Of a stretch of 37,344 nt of DNA, positions 15,547 through 24,059 are shown piece after piece. Source of the stretch: Spirochaetales bacterium (GTDB lineage Bacteria > Spirochaetota > Spirochaetia > DAHUYW01); contig DAHUYW010000041.1 in assembly GCA_027306915.1 (NCBI GenBank), forward strand, positions 1-37,344, given 5' to 3'. The translations under genes were made by a program, and so were the position numbers. The notes beneath the pieces are model-generated. The model made no database searches. It was given only the letters and a program-made list of their open reading frames with translations, and had not been told where the DNA came from. Numbering within the stretch: the stretch's first letter is position 1; each line of letters begins with the position of its first letter.

Positions 15547-17892
15547 CTACAGCCGCACTCCGATGAACCACTTCGGATAGAGCTCGAGGAGCGTATTCGG
15601 GGTTCCGAAGCTGAGCTGGAGCGGCGTCCCTGAGTGGAGCTCGCTCTTGTGCGTGACGCCGGGAAATGCGCCTTCGAAAGTCATCCCGCCGAAGAGCGCG
15701 ACAGAACCGAACAGCTTCATCCCCACCGACGCTCGAAGCGACGGAAAGACGAGGCTGTGGCCGGGGAAGCTCCGCGCGCCGTCCACACCGCCTGCCATTC
15801 CCTGTCCGCCCGGATTCCAGTAGAGCGGCTGTTTTGCGGAAAGGTCGATGTCCAGATAGAGGGAGGCGAGAGTCGCATGGAGGCCCATCCCTGCCCCGAT
15901 TGCGCCGTAGCCTGAGTTTTCCGCCATCGGAAGGCCCCCATAGATTACCGTGTAGACACCGCCCGCACCCATCTGGAGGCCGAGGTAGCCGACACCGGTC
16001 TCGTCCGTCCAGAAGCTCGGATTGAACAGACCGTTCTTGGAGATATTGATGAGGCCTATCGGCACCCCGTACATATTCCGGCTGATGTTCACGAGACCGA
16101 TCTGCGTCCCATGGACGTCGCCTCCCACGTTCACGACGCCGATCTGCGCTCCGCGGGTCCCGTCAGCGACGTTCACCGTGCCGAGCTGCCCGCCATTGAC
16201 CGAATCGGCCCAGTTGAAGACTCCCGCAAGCTGCACCCCCTGCACTGCGCCGTCGGCCAGGTTGAAGACCCCGGCGCCCTGGATCCCGCGCATTCCCCCG
16301 GCGCTGACGTTGAAGACGCCGGCGCCCTGACCGCCGAGGACGGAGCCGTCGGCCAGGTTGAAGACGCCCGACCCCTGAATCCCAGACAGCTCTCCGTCGG
16401 CGATGTTGAATACTCCCGCGCCCTGCGCGCCGCGGACCGATCCCGAGGAAAGGTTGAAGACACCGCTCGCCTGGACGCCGCCGACGGGTCCGGCGGCGAG
16501 ATTGAAGACTCCGCTCGCCTGCACGCCGCCCATGGTACCGTTTCCGATGTTGAAGAGCCCCGAAGCCTGAACGCCGGTCACGTCCCGCCCGGCAGTATTA
16601 AAGAGGAAGCCCACTGTCCCGCCGCGCACATCCTCCCGGATCATCGTTCCAAAGGCCACGTCTATGCCGTCCACCCTGTAGGAGTCATCCAGGAGGCTCA
16701 GCCCGAAGGCATGAATGACCCGCCGGTTGTCTCCCTGCGGCTCGGGGAAGAGGCCCATGTAGGTCGTGACGTGCTCCAGGCGCTCGCCCCGCTCGGAGGA
16801 GCCGGCGCCGCGAATCCTGGTGCTCTCGGGCTCTATCGGCGTGAGGTCGCGCAGGCCGACCGGCGCCCTGCTCCCGGAGCGCAGGGAAACCGTCTTCTCG
16901 GAGAGGAAGCCGTTCTGCTCGAGGGTTACGGTATAGCGTCCCGAGGGCAACGAGAGGGTGATCGGCGACGAGGCCGTCTTGTGGAGCTCGACGACGAGCC
17001 TGCCGTCCGAGTTGCGCAGGAAGAGCTTCCCTTGGACGTCGCTTTGCACGATTATCGCCGCCGAGGTCTCCCGCAGATCGGTAAGGACGAGGTCGCCGGA
17101 GCCGGAGAGGCGGATCTCATAGGAGGGATGCTGCGGCCCCGCGTCGGTAGCCGCGGTGCGGGCGAGCGTCTCGGCCGAGGCGTAGCTGTAGGCCTCGTTC
17201 AACGTGACCTTGCCGTGCCCGGCCGTGTCCGCTGCCCCCCGCAGGGCGGAGACGAGGTAGTAGGTAAAGAAAGAGGCTCCAATCCGATCGGATTCCTGTG
17301 CCGCCTCGTTCTCCGAGCTCGAGGTGAGAAAGGCGTAGCCGGTCGTGCTCACGGACTCGTCGAGAAAGAAGGCAGGATGGCGCGTGCCCCCCTTCAGACG
17401 CGTGAACGAGCCCGAAGAGCAGGAGTCAAGGATGGCGATTTTGACGTCCGCCTGGGTCGCCTCGATCCGCCTCCGGAGCTCGATGTAGGGGAGCCTCTCC
17501 CCGCCGAGCAGAAGCCCTTCCTCATCCGAGTGGCCCGAGTAGTAGACAAGGAACTCGATGCGCCGGGCGCTTCCCTTCGCTGCGCGAACGCGCTCACCCA
17601 TCTGCTCGAAGCTCCGCGAGATCGTGGCGACGCCGGGGTCGGTGAGGAGCAGGCTGTCGCCGCCGTTCACCCCGCCGACCTCGCCCATGACGGTCGCCAT
17701 GGCACGGGCATCCGAGACGGCGTAGGCGAGGGGCACCCGCTGCCGTCCGCCGTTGTTCGAACCGATATAGAGGGCAAATCTGCGGAAGGAGGGGGTATCC
17801 TCACCCGTAGCCGCGAGGCTGCCGCATGCAACCAGGGAAAAGAGGGCCATGAGTGTGCCGAGAACGGCCCGGCGTGAGGGATGGCGGGACAT
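15547..17892 (-). CDS. Caspase-like (C14) lipoprotein with 16-residue repeats and C-terminal beta-rich domain
   Basis: A 781-residue exported protein. A signal peptide ends in LFSLVAC, a lipobox with C23. A caspase-like peptidase domain covers about 36-275, with the His/Cys dyad H121 (VYYSGHSDEEG) and C158 (ILDSCSSG). A short carboxypeptidase-regulatory-like beta domain (about 278-345) follows. Residues 440-551 are seven repeats of exactly 16 residues (pattern G-Q-AGVFN-ADG), continuing as 14-15-residue units to about 621. These repeats resemble the surface repeats of Leptospira LA_2272-type proteins. The C-terminus (about 625-781) is Gly/aromatic rich and could be a small outer-membrane barrel. 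AAAGGAGG precedes the ATG. It is last in an operon with a sigma factor and putative anti-sigma factor. Both catalytic residues are present, so proteolysis is likely; the target is unknown. Confidence 0.85.
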   Translation of the reverse strand: MSRHPSRRAVLGTLMALFSLVACGSLAATGEDTPSFRRFALYIGSNNGGRQRVPLAYAVSDARAMATVMGEVGGVNGGDSLLLTDPGVATISRSFEQMGERVRAAKGSARRIEFLVYYSGHSDEEGLLLGGERLPYIELRRRIEATQADVKIAILDSCSSGSFTRLKGGTRHPAFFLDESVSTTGYAFLTSSSENEAAQESDRIGASFFTYYLVSALRGAADTAGHGKVTLNEAYSYASAETLARTAATDAGPQHPSYEIRLSGSGDLVLTDLRETSAAIIVQSDVQGKLFLRNSDGRLVVELHKTASSPITLSLPSGRYTVTLEQNGFLSEKTVSLRSGSRAPVGLRDLTPIEPESTRIRGAGSSERGERLEHVTTYMGLFPEPQGDNRRVIHAFGLSLLDDSYRVDGIDVAFGTMIREDVRGGTVGFLFNTAGRDVTGVQASGLFNIGNGTMGGVQASGVFNLAAGPVGGVQASGVFNLSSGSVRGAQGAGVFNIADGELSGIQGSGVFNLADGSVLGGQGAGVFNVSAGGMRGIQGAGVFNLADGAVQGVQLAGVFNWADSVNGGQLGTVNVADGTRGAQIGVVNVGGDVHGTQIGLVNISRNMYGVPIGLINISKNGLFNPSFWTDETGVGYLGLQMGAGGVYTVIYGGLPMAENSGYGAIGAGMGLHATLASLYLDIDLSAKQPLYWNPGGQGMAGGVDGARSFPGHSLVFPSLRASVGMKLFGSVALFGGMTFEGAFPGVTHKSELHSGTPLQLSFGTPNTLLELYPKWFIGVRL
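16030..16575 (-). repeat. 48-base tandem repeats inside the caspase-like gene
   Basis: Read on the minus strand, seven consecutive 48-base units span 16575-16240 and encode 16-residue units (residues 440-551). Five degenerate units of 14-15 residues follow, to about 16030. The core is G(V/I)Q-(A/G)(S/A)GVFN(L/I)(A/S)(D/S)G. The late units shift to GIVN/GLVN/GLIN cores. The equal length of the first seven suggests recent tandem expansion or a strict structural period. Confidence 0.9.
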
Positions 17893-17897
17893 TGCTA

Positions 17898-18722
17898 TCA
17901 GCCTCCTTTCTTCAGCGTGAAGGTGACCAGCCCAAAGGCGGGAGGGAGGGAGGGAAGAGCGGTCGGCCCCTCCTTGATCTCGGTTCGCCGCATCGTTTCG
18001 AGAATCCCGCGCACCGAAAAGGGATGTGTCGAGGTGACGAAAAAGAAGCGCTCGAAGCGGGGCGCCGCATCAAGCTCGTACGAGAAGGGAAGGAGCACCT
18101 CGCCGCCGGTCTTGAGGAGCGGCGCACCGTTTTCCCGCTCCGGGTAGTGCAGGGTGATGGCGCCCGCTCCGTCGATCGAGAAGATGGTCCCATAGCGCGC
18201 TGCGCCCGCGACGTACCCGATTTGAACGAGATCGCCCCTCCTTGCCGTCGCCCCGTCGCCAAGGAGCTCGACACCATTCGAGGTCTCCCGATAGATTCGC
18301 AGGGCGGGAAGGATCCCCTTGACCCGCACCGAGCTCTCGCTCGAGCCTGCCTGTGACCCGCCTCCGGTCGCCAGAATGATAGGCACGAGCGCGACTCCCA
18401 CGACGAGAATCGCCGCGGCGAGAAGCGGGAGGAGCTTCGCCCGACCGGCAAGCTGTCTGAATCCTGCCATGAATCCGGAAGGGGCAGCCTGCGAAAGGCG
18501 GTTCGGCTCCTGCTGCGAGTCGTGCTCCGCTTGAGCCCGCTGCCGAATCAGGGCGGCAATCCGATCCGGCGGATAGCGCTCGAGGATTTCGGAATCCGAC
18601 TCGTCGAGCAGCCGCAGGCGCTCCGCAGTGTCCGCGTCGGCACGCAGGCGCTTGCTTCTTCGGGCAGGAAGCTCACCCAAATGAAGCCGCTCGATGAGCA
18701 GCTCCGGAAGCCGTCTCGCCAT
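17898..18722 (-). CDS. Putative membrane-bound anti-sigma factor with extracytoplasmic DUF4384-like domain
   Basis: A 274-residue protein with one membrane helix (about 97-119). The cytoplasmic N-terminus (1-95) is helical, begins RLPELLIERLHLGELP, and resembles anti-sigma N-termini that start with a short helix and a conserved LGELP. The exterior part (120-274) is beta-rich. Its LLPFSYELDAAPRFERFFFV stretch resembles the DUF4384-type domains found near caspase-like proteins. It starts 3 bases after the sigma factor stop and ends 5 bases before the caspase-like gene, so the three are co-translated. The role as anti-sigma factor is inferred from position, topology and the N-terminus; there is no zinc-binding HxxxCxxC motif. 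AAGGAGAG precedes ATG 18722. Confidence 0.7.
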   Translation of the reverse strand: MARRLPELLIERLHLGELPARRSKRLRADADTAERLRLLDESDSEILERYPPDRIAALIRQRAQAEHDSQQEPNRLSQAAPSGFMAGFRQLAGRAKLLPLLAAAILVVGVALVPIILATGGGSQAGSSESSVRVKGILPALRIYRETSNGVELLGDGATARRGDLVQIGYVAGAARYGTIFSIDGAGAITLHYPERENGAPLLKTGGEVLLPFSYELDAAPRFERFFFVTSTHPFSVRGILETMRRTEIKEGPTALPSLPPAFGLVTFTLKKGG

Positions 18723-18725
18723 GGG

Positions 18726-19205
18726 CTAGCTCTCCTTCACGGACAGTCCCCGCTCCTGGAGCCGCCGCAAGCGCTTGCGCACGCCGGAAACCGACATGCA
18801 GACTGCGCTGGCAGTCTCCTCGAGCGTGAGTCCGTCGACCCAATGGAGAACTGCGATGGTCTTTGTCGTTGCAAGCTCGCTCCCGAAGATCGTATCGAGG
18901 AGATGCGTGGTAAGGGCTTGCCGCTCCGGATCGTCCAGGCCAGCGATCTCCACGAGGAGATCCTCCTGAGAGGTCGCCGGCCGACGGCGCTCCCCCCGAA
19001 GGATGTTGAGACAGGTGTTCGTGGCGATGGTGTAGAGGAGACTGGAGGGCGCGTGGGCGGTGAGCATCTCCCGCCTCTTGAGAACCTTGACGAAGACCTC
19101 CTGGAGGGCATCGAGCGCCTTGTCTTCGTCGCGGAGCAGAGCTCGGCATCTCCGCAAAACCATGGGGCCATAGGTGCGGTAGAGCTCCTCAACGTCAACA
19201 GCCAC
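18726..19205 (-). CDS. ECF-type RNA polymerase sigma factor
   Basis: A 159-residue sigma-70-family factor of the extracytoplasmic-function type with only regions 2 and 4. Region 2 (about 8-75) includes DALQEVFVKVLKR and SSLLYTIATNTCLNILR. Region 4 (about 100-155) includes LHWVDGLTLEETASAVCMSV followed by SGVRKRLRRL. The start is GTG at 19205. The best ribosome site, GGGAG, is about 12 bases upstream, a bit far. It heads the three-gene operon with the putative anti-sigma and the caspase-like lipoprotein, so it is expected to respond to an envelope signal and possibly to direct its own operon. I did not find a convincing ECF promoter pair upstream; a TACAAT lies on the minus strand near 19290 without a matching -35. 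Confidence 0.92.
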   Translation of the reverse strand: MAVDVEELYRTYGPMVLRRCRALLRDEDKALDALQEVFVKVLKRREMLTAHAPSSLLYTIATNTCLNILRGERRRPATSQEDLLVEIAGLDDPERQALTTHLLDTIFGSELATTKTIAVLHWVDGLTLEETASAVCMSVSGVRKRLRRLQERGLSVKES

Positions 19206-19354
19206 GTGTCTCGACTGCTCCCGGTATGTGACGAAATGGTGTTACTTTTTAGGGAATGGGTAAGCCCCATCGGTGAACCTCTCCATTGTATAGGAAATTC
19301 AACACCGGGGGAAGAGACGCCTGTCACCGCGCGGATTGGGCCGCAGAGGCGTTT

Positions 19355-21184
19355 CTAGCTTGAGCCGGTACGGCGGATCCAGGCGGGGCGAACCTCGCTC
19401 CCCGGATTGGCGTCGAGCGCGGGTATCGGAAGCTGTCCTCGAAGATCTCCGTCCAGCAAGAGCGTAAAATGCTCCTCGATGCCGGCAAGGCGGTTTGCGT
19501 CGGTCCTGCCATAGAAGCCCCGCGGGCTTACCGAGAGGAGATAGCCTCGTTCTTCGGCGGTGATGCGGACGGGCAGCACGTCGATCGAGGCGCTCTCGCT
19601 GTCGGGGAAGACCAGGAGGAAGCTGGCCTCTCCCCGGGTGAACCGGAAGCGGCAGCCGGGGAGGGCAAGCGTGCCGGAAGTGGGCGAAAGCCGCAGACGG
19701 TATTCCTCCCCATCAGGGTAACAACCCTCTACGCCGATTTCTTCGTCCTCTTCGAGGTGGAAAAGAGGGATCTCCATTGCAGCGCACGCGTCGATGTAGA
19801 GTTGGGGCTGCGGCTCCGGATAGCGAATGGTGAGGGCGACCACGAGCTGCCTGAAGTCCTGCACCAGGAGGAAGTCTTGGGTGATTGCTCCCGGATGCAC
19901 GAAATCGGGATCGGTCGCCTGGCAGCTCACCCGCAGCCCGCGCACGTGCTCGCCTTCGATCGAAAAGGCATTCATTACGGTAAAGGGGATCTCGCGCCGG
20001 CCGACTTCGACGTAAGACCTGCTGGGGAGGCTCGCAAGGAACTCCCGACCGCCTCGCGCCAGCCCGGAAAGCCGTCCCCGCGAAAATCGGACCGCGAAAT
20101 CGCCCTCGTCGAGGAGGACCTCGCCGAGCATGTCGGCGATGAGTGTCCGATCGGGATCTCGGCGGTGCGGCGGGGTCGTGTGGCTGAGGGCGATCTCAAG
20201 CGGGTCGAGCGGCGCCAAGCGCTCAAGCCTGTGGCGAAGCTCCCGGTCCTCTGCGCTCCGCGAGATCGATCTCCGGCGGCCGGAAACGGCAGCTGCACGC
20301 GACCTTCCCACCTCCCAGCGAGCCATGCGCGAGGCGGGATCGGTCGGGATAAGGCTTGCCGCAGCGAGAAGATCGAACGGGCGCGCTGCGATTCCGTTTC
20401 CGCTCGGCGCGTGAGGGCCAGCGGCCTTCGGCTCCAGGTGGGGAAGGTTCTCGCGGAGTCGGGCAAAAAGCCCGACACCGTGGGCCCGCTGCAGGCGAAA
20501 CAGTGCGGCAAAGAGAGCGGCTATCTGTTCGGGCTCCATCGCCGTCATGTCGCCGACGATGAATCCGGCCGCGTGGAGAGAGGCGTTGGCAAAGTGCCTC
20601 AACCGTCGAAGTAGCGAGGCGACCGACGAGGCAAAGGAGAAGTGGGAGTTCGACAGCCAGGAGCGGCGCTCCCATCCGGGCTCAATCCACAGGAGGGGAA
20701 AGGTTGCATCGCGGCCGTCTCGCCGCAGGAGGATCTCTCCGCGCTTCGCATCGGCCAGGAGAACTGGTGTATGCTCCCTCCAGGCCGCAATGCTCGAGTT
20801 GCGAAGAAAGTCGGCTGCATGAGGGAAAAAGACCTCCGGTTGGATGCCAAGCACGGTCGTGAAGCCGCTTCCGAAGGGATTGGCGGCGACCCACTCAAGC
20901 TCTCGATTGAGCTCTTCCTTGGAAAGAAGATGCTGATACGCGCCGCTGTAGCCCATCGGGAGGATCATGTCGGCGGTCCGTTCGAGCATCCGGTCGAGCA
21001 GCTTGCCGACCCGCGCAGAGCCTTCGGCGAGCAAAGGATAGGCGGCGAAGTTCCAGTGAACCGACAGGAGCTCCGCCGGTTGCTGCTCGAGCGCCAGGAG
21101 GGAGTGCTCGATGGCCGCCACGACCCGAGCCGCACGGGTGTCAGGGTAGCTTGCGATGAAAAATAGCTGACCAAGCCGCTTCAT
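19355..21184 (-). CDS. 609-residue protein of unknown function, possibly glycosidase-like
   Basis: A complete, soluble 609-residue protein without signal peptide or membrane helix. I do not recognise the family with confidence. The N-terminal 250 residues contain VHWNFAAYPLLAEGS and ADMILPMGYSGAYQHLLSKEELNRE, then a helical region with GFIVGDMTAMEPEQIAALFA. This style recalls the catalytic barrels of GH57 or GH38 enzymes and polysaccharide deacetylases. The C-terminal 250 residues are beta-rich (LRVSCQATDPDFVHPGAITQ), like the beta-sandwich after an alpha-mannosidase barrel. A poorly conserved, Arg/Ala-rich linker lies around 300-335. Coding is supported by length and amino-acid composition. 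It is upstream of, and on the same strand as, the sigma operon, 149 bases away. There is no clear ribosome site at ATG 21184. Confidence 0.7.
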   Translation of the reverse strand: MKRLGQLFFIASYPDTRAARVVAAIEHSLLALEQQPAELLSVHWNFAAYPLLAEGSARVGKLLDRMLERTADMILPMGYSGAYQHLLSKEELNRELEWVAANPFGSGFTTVLGIQPEVFFPHAADFLRNSSIAAWREHTPVLLADAKRGEILLRRDGRDATFPLLWIEPGWERRSWLSNSHFSFASSVASLLRRLRHFANASLHAAGFIVGDMTAMEPEQIAALFAALFRLQRAHGVGLFARLRENLPHLEPKAAGPHAPSGNGIAARPFDLLAAASLIPTDPASRMARWEVGRSRAAAVSGRRRSISRSAEDRELRHRLERLAPLDPLEIALSHTTPPHRRDPDRTLIADMLGEVLLDEGDFAVRFSRGRLSGLARGGREFLASLPSRSYVEVGRREIPFTVMNAFSIEGEHVRGLRVSCQATDPDFVHPGAITQDFLLVQDFRQLVVALTIRYPEPQPQLYIDACAAMEIPLFHLEEDEEIGVEGCYPDGEEYRLRLSPTSGTLALPGCRFRFTRGEASFLLVFPDSESASIDVLPVRITAEERGYLLSVSPRGFYGRTDANRLAGIEEHFTLLLDGDLRGQLPIPALDANPGSEVRPAWIRRTGSS

Positions 21185-21288
21185 CTCGACAGCCGGTTCA
21201 ATCCTACCATGGCGTGAGTGATTCCTGAGTTGTGCCTCAAAAAAAGCTTTCGCGTCAAGCCCTGATGCATGGAAAACTCATTTTTCAG

Positions 21289-21317
21289 TTGATCGACAAC
21301 CGCCGAATTTGTTATCT
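21289..21317 (+). promoter_or_regulatory. Promoter of groEL
   Basis: -35 TTGATC (21289-21294), 17-base spacer, -10 TTATCT (21312-21317) in an AT-rich stretch. Transcription should start near 21324, about 60 bases before the ATG. No CIRCE element (TTAGCACTC-N9-GAGTGCTAA) is present in 21185-21383, so HrcA control is not supported. Confidence 0.55.
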
Positions 21318-21380
21318 TCTTTTCGGAAATACGTCGCGAATCATTACACTCGACACAAATTACTCAAAGGAGAGGTGTGA

Positions 21381-23027
<1,647 letters not shown>

Positions 23028-23054
23028 GCAGTAAGCCGCGAAGCGGCCTACTGC
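23028..23054 (+). other. mRNA hairpin just after the groEL stop
   Basis: GCAGTAAGCCGC (23028-23039) pairs with GCGGCCTACTGC (23043-23054) around a 3-base loop, with one mismatch. No T-run follows, so it is probably a 3' stabilising hairpin rather than a terminator; the terminator lies about 80 bases later. Confidence 0.7.
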
Positions 23055-23134
23055 CGCCCGCGCAAGCCACGTTCGGTCTTCCGAAGGTGGCGAGAGCGGG
23101 GACTCAAGCAGTGGGTATCCTTGACGCATGGAAG

Positions 23135-23170
23135 AGCTCTCGTGCATGATAGGCACGAGGGCTTTTTTTT
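23135..23170 (+). terminator. Rho-independent terminator after groEL
   Basis: AGCTCTCGTGC (23135-23145) pairs with GCACGAGGGCT (23153-23163), 11 bp with one T-G pair and a 7-base loop, followed by a run of eight T ending at 23170. Confidence 0.93.
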
Positions 23171-23229
23171 CACGCTCCTGCACATCAACATCAGCGAGGG
23201 TTCTCACAGTGATGAGGCGAGAGGATTTC

Positions 23230-23505
23230 GTGTTCACTATCGGGTACCAGGGCGATACCGCGATTGTCGATGGACACGCACGGTCACGATATGGTAGGCT
23301 CTCTGCGAGACAGCTTGCAGAGCAGGGATTCTTGAAACCCGCCTTGAGCTCGGCCCTCTACTCGCAGAATCCGGAGGAGCTCGAGGAGGTCGTGCGGCTC
23401 TTCAACGAGAAAAGCGGCACCGATCCGGTAACACTCGAGCAGCTCAAGCGCGTGCTGGGAGTCTTCGAGGTTCCCCAAATGATAAACAAGGTGAAGGTCA
23501 TTTAG
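23230..23505 (+). CDS. Small protein of unknown function
   Basis: A 91-residue protein beginning MFTIGYQGDTAIVDG if GTG 23230 is the start; GAGAGG lies 5 bases upstream. The other choice is ATG 23212, which adds MRREDF and has a less well placed GAGGG 11 bases upstream. The sequence is acidic and mostly helical (LSARQLAEQGFLKPALSSAL, then a PVTLEQLKRVLGVFEVPQM segment) with no membrane helix or known motif. It follows the groEL terminator by about 60 bases and precedes the yajC promoter, so it is transcribed alone or by read-through. The composition looks like a real protein; I do not know its function. Confidence 0.7.
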   Translation: MFTIGYQGDTAIVDGHARSRYGRLSARQLAEQGFLKPALSSALYSQNPEELEEVVRLFNEKSGTDPVTLEQLKRVLGVFEVPQMINKVKVI

Positions 23506-23531
23506 GGGGGCGACGGCCGGACCCGCTCGCC

Positions 23532-23560
23532 TTGACGCACCCCCCCATCCGTGATAGCTT
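23532..23560 (+). promoter_or_regulatory. Promoter of the yajC-secD-secF operon
   Basis: -35 TTGACG (23532-23537), 17-base spacer that contains a run of C, -10 TAGCTT (23555-23560). Transcription would start near 23567, about 31 bases before the yajC ATG. Confidence 0.6.
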
Positions 23561-23597
23561 TTTCGGAATCTTTTAGAATATCGAGGAAGGACTTCTG

Positions 23598-23975
23598 ATG
23601 AATAGTCTAGTGCAATCACTGCCCCTTCTGATGGGTGCGCCCGAGGCAGGCGGAGGCGCGGCGGGCGGAGGCGGGGGACAGCTGGTTACAACCTTCGTGA
23701 CCTTCGGCCTTGTAATAGTTGTCTTCTATTTTCTCATCATCCGGCCCCAGAGCAGGAAGCAAAAACAAACCAAGGACATGCTGTCGCAACTCAAAAAGGG
23801 TGACAAGGTTGCGACGGTTGGTGGGATCCGCGGAGTCGTGGTTTCGGTGAAGGATCAGGTCGTGGTGGTGAAGGTGGATGAAAACACCAAGCTCGAATTT
23901 TCAAAGAGCGCGATCTCGACCGTCCTGGAGCAGAGGCAGGAGGAAGTCTCGAAGGATGCTCCCAAGCTCCAGTAA
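23598..23975 (+). CDS. yajC: Preprotein translocase subunit YajC
   Basis: A 125-residue inner-membrane protein that joins SecDF beside the SecYEG channel. A Gly-rich N-terminus precedes one membrane helix (about 29-48), then the family signature IIRPQSRKQKQ and KKGDKVATVGGIRGVVVSV. Length is typical (about 110). The ribosome site GAGGAAGGA is just before the ATG. It is followed by secD after 84 bases, the standard order yajC-secD-secF. Confidence 0.96.
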   Translation: MNSLVQSLPLLMGAPEAGGGAAGGGGGQLVTTFVTFGLVIVVFYFLIIRPQSRKQKQTKDMLSQLKKGDKVATVGGIRGVVVSVKDQVVVVKVDENTKLEFSKSAISTVLEQRQEEVSKDAPKLQ

Positions 23976-24059
23976 GTGGAGCGCCGCTGGGAGCCGCGAG
24001 GTGTCTCGATCCCCCTGTCACGACGAGACGCTTCGCGTCCAGCCGATTGGAGTTGATTA

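Noticed and set aside
16111..17877. 588-codon open frame on the plus strand, antisense to the caspase-like gene
   Set aside because: It is a GC-rich shadow frame. The minus-strand frame has lipobox, catalytic motifs, exact repeats and a ribosome site; this one has none.
19240..19300. TACAAT on the minus strand as promoter of the sigma operon
   Set aside because: No -35 hexamer at a proper distance and no ECF-type GGAAC/CGTC pair; too weak to annotate.
21341..21376. Possible CIRCE-like element before groEL (ACACTC ... GTGTGAG)
   Set aside because: The two arms do not pair as an inverted repeat and the 9-base spacing is absent.
23120..23150. TTGACG followed 18 bases later by CATGAT as a promoter for the small gene after groEL
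   Set aside because: It overlaps the terminator stem and the -10 is poor; the terminator reading is much stronger.
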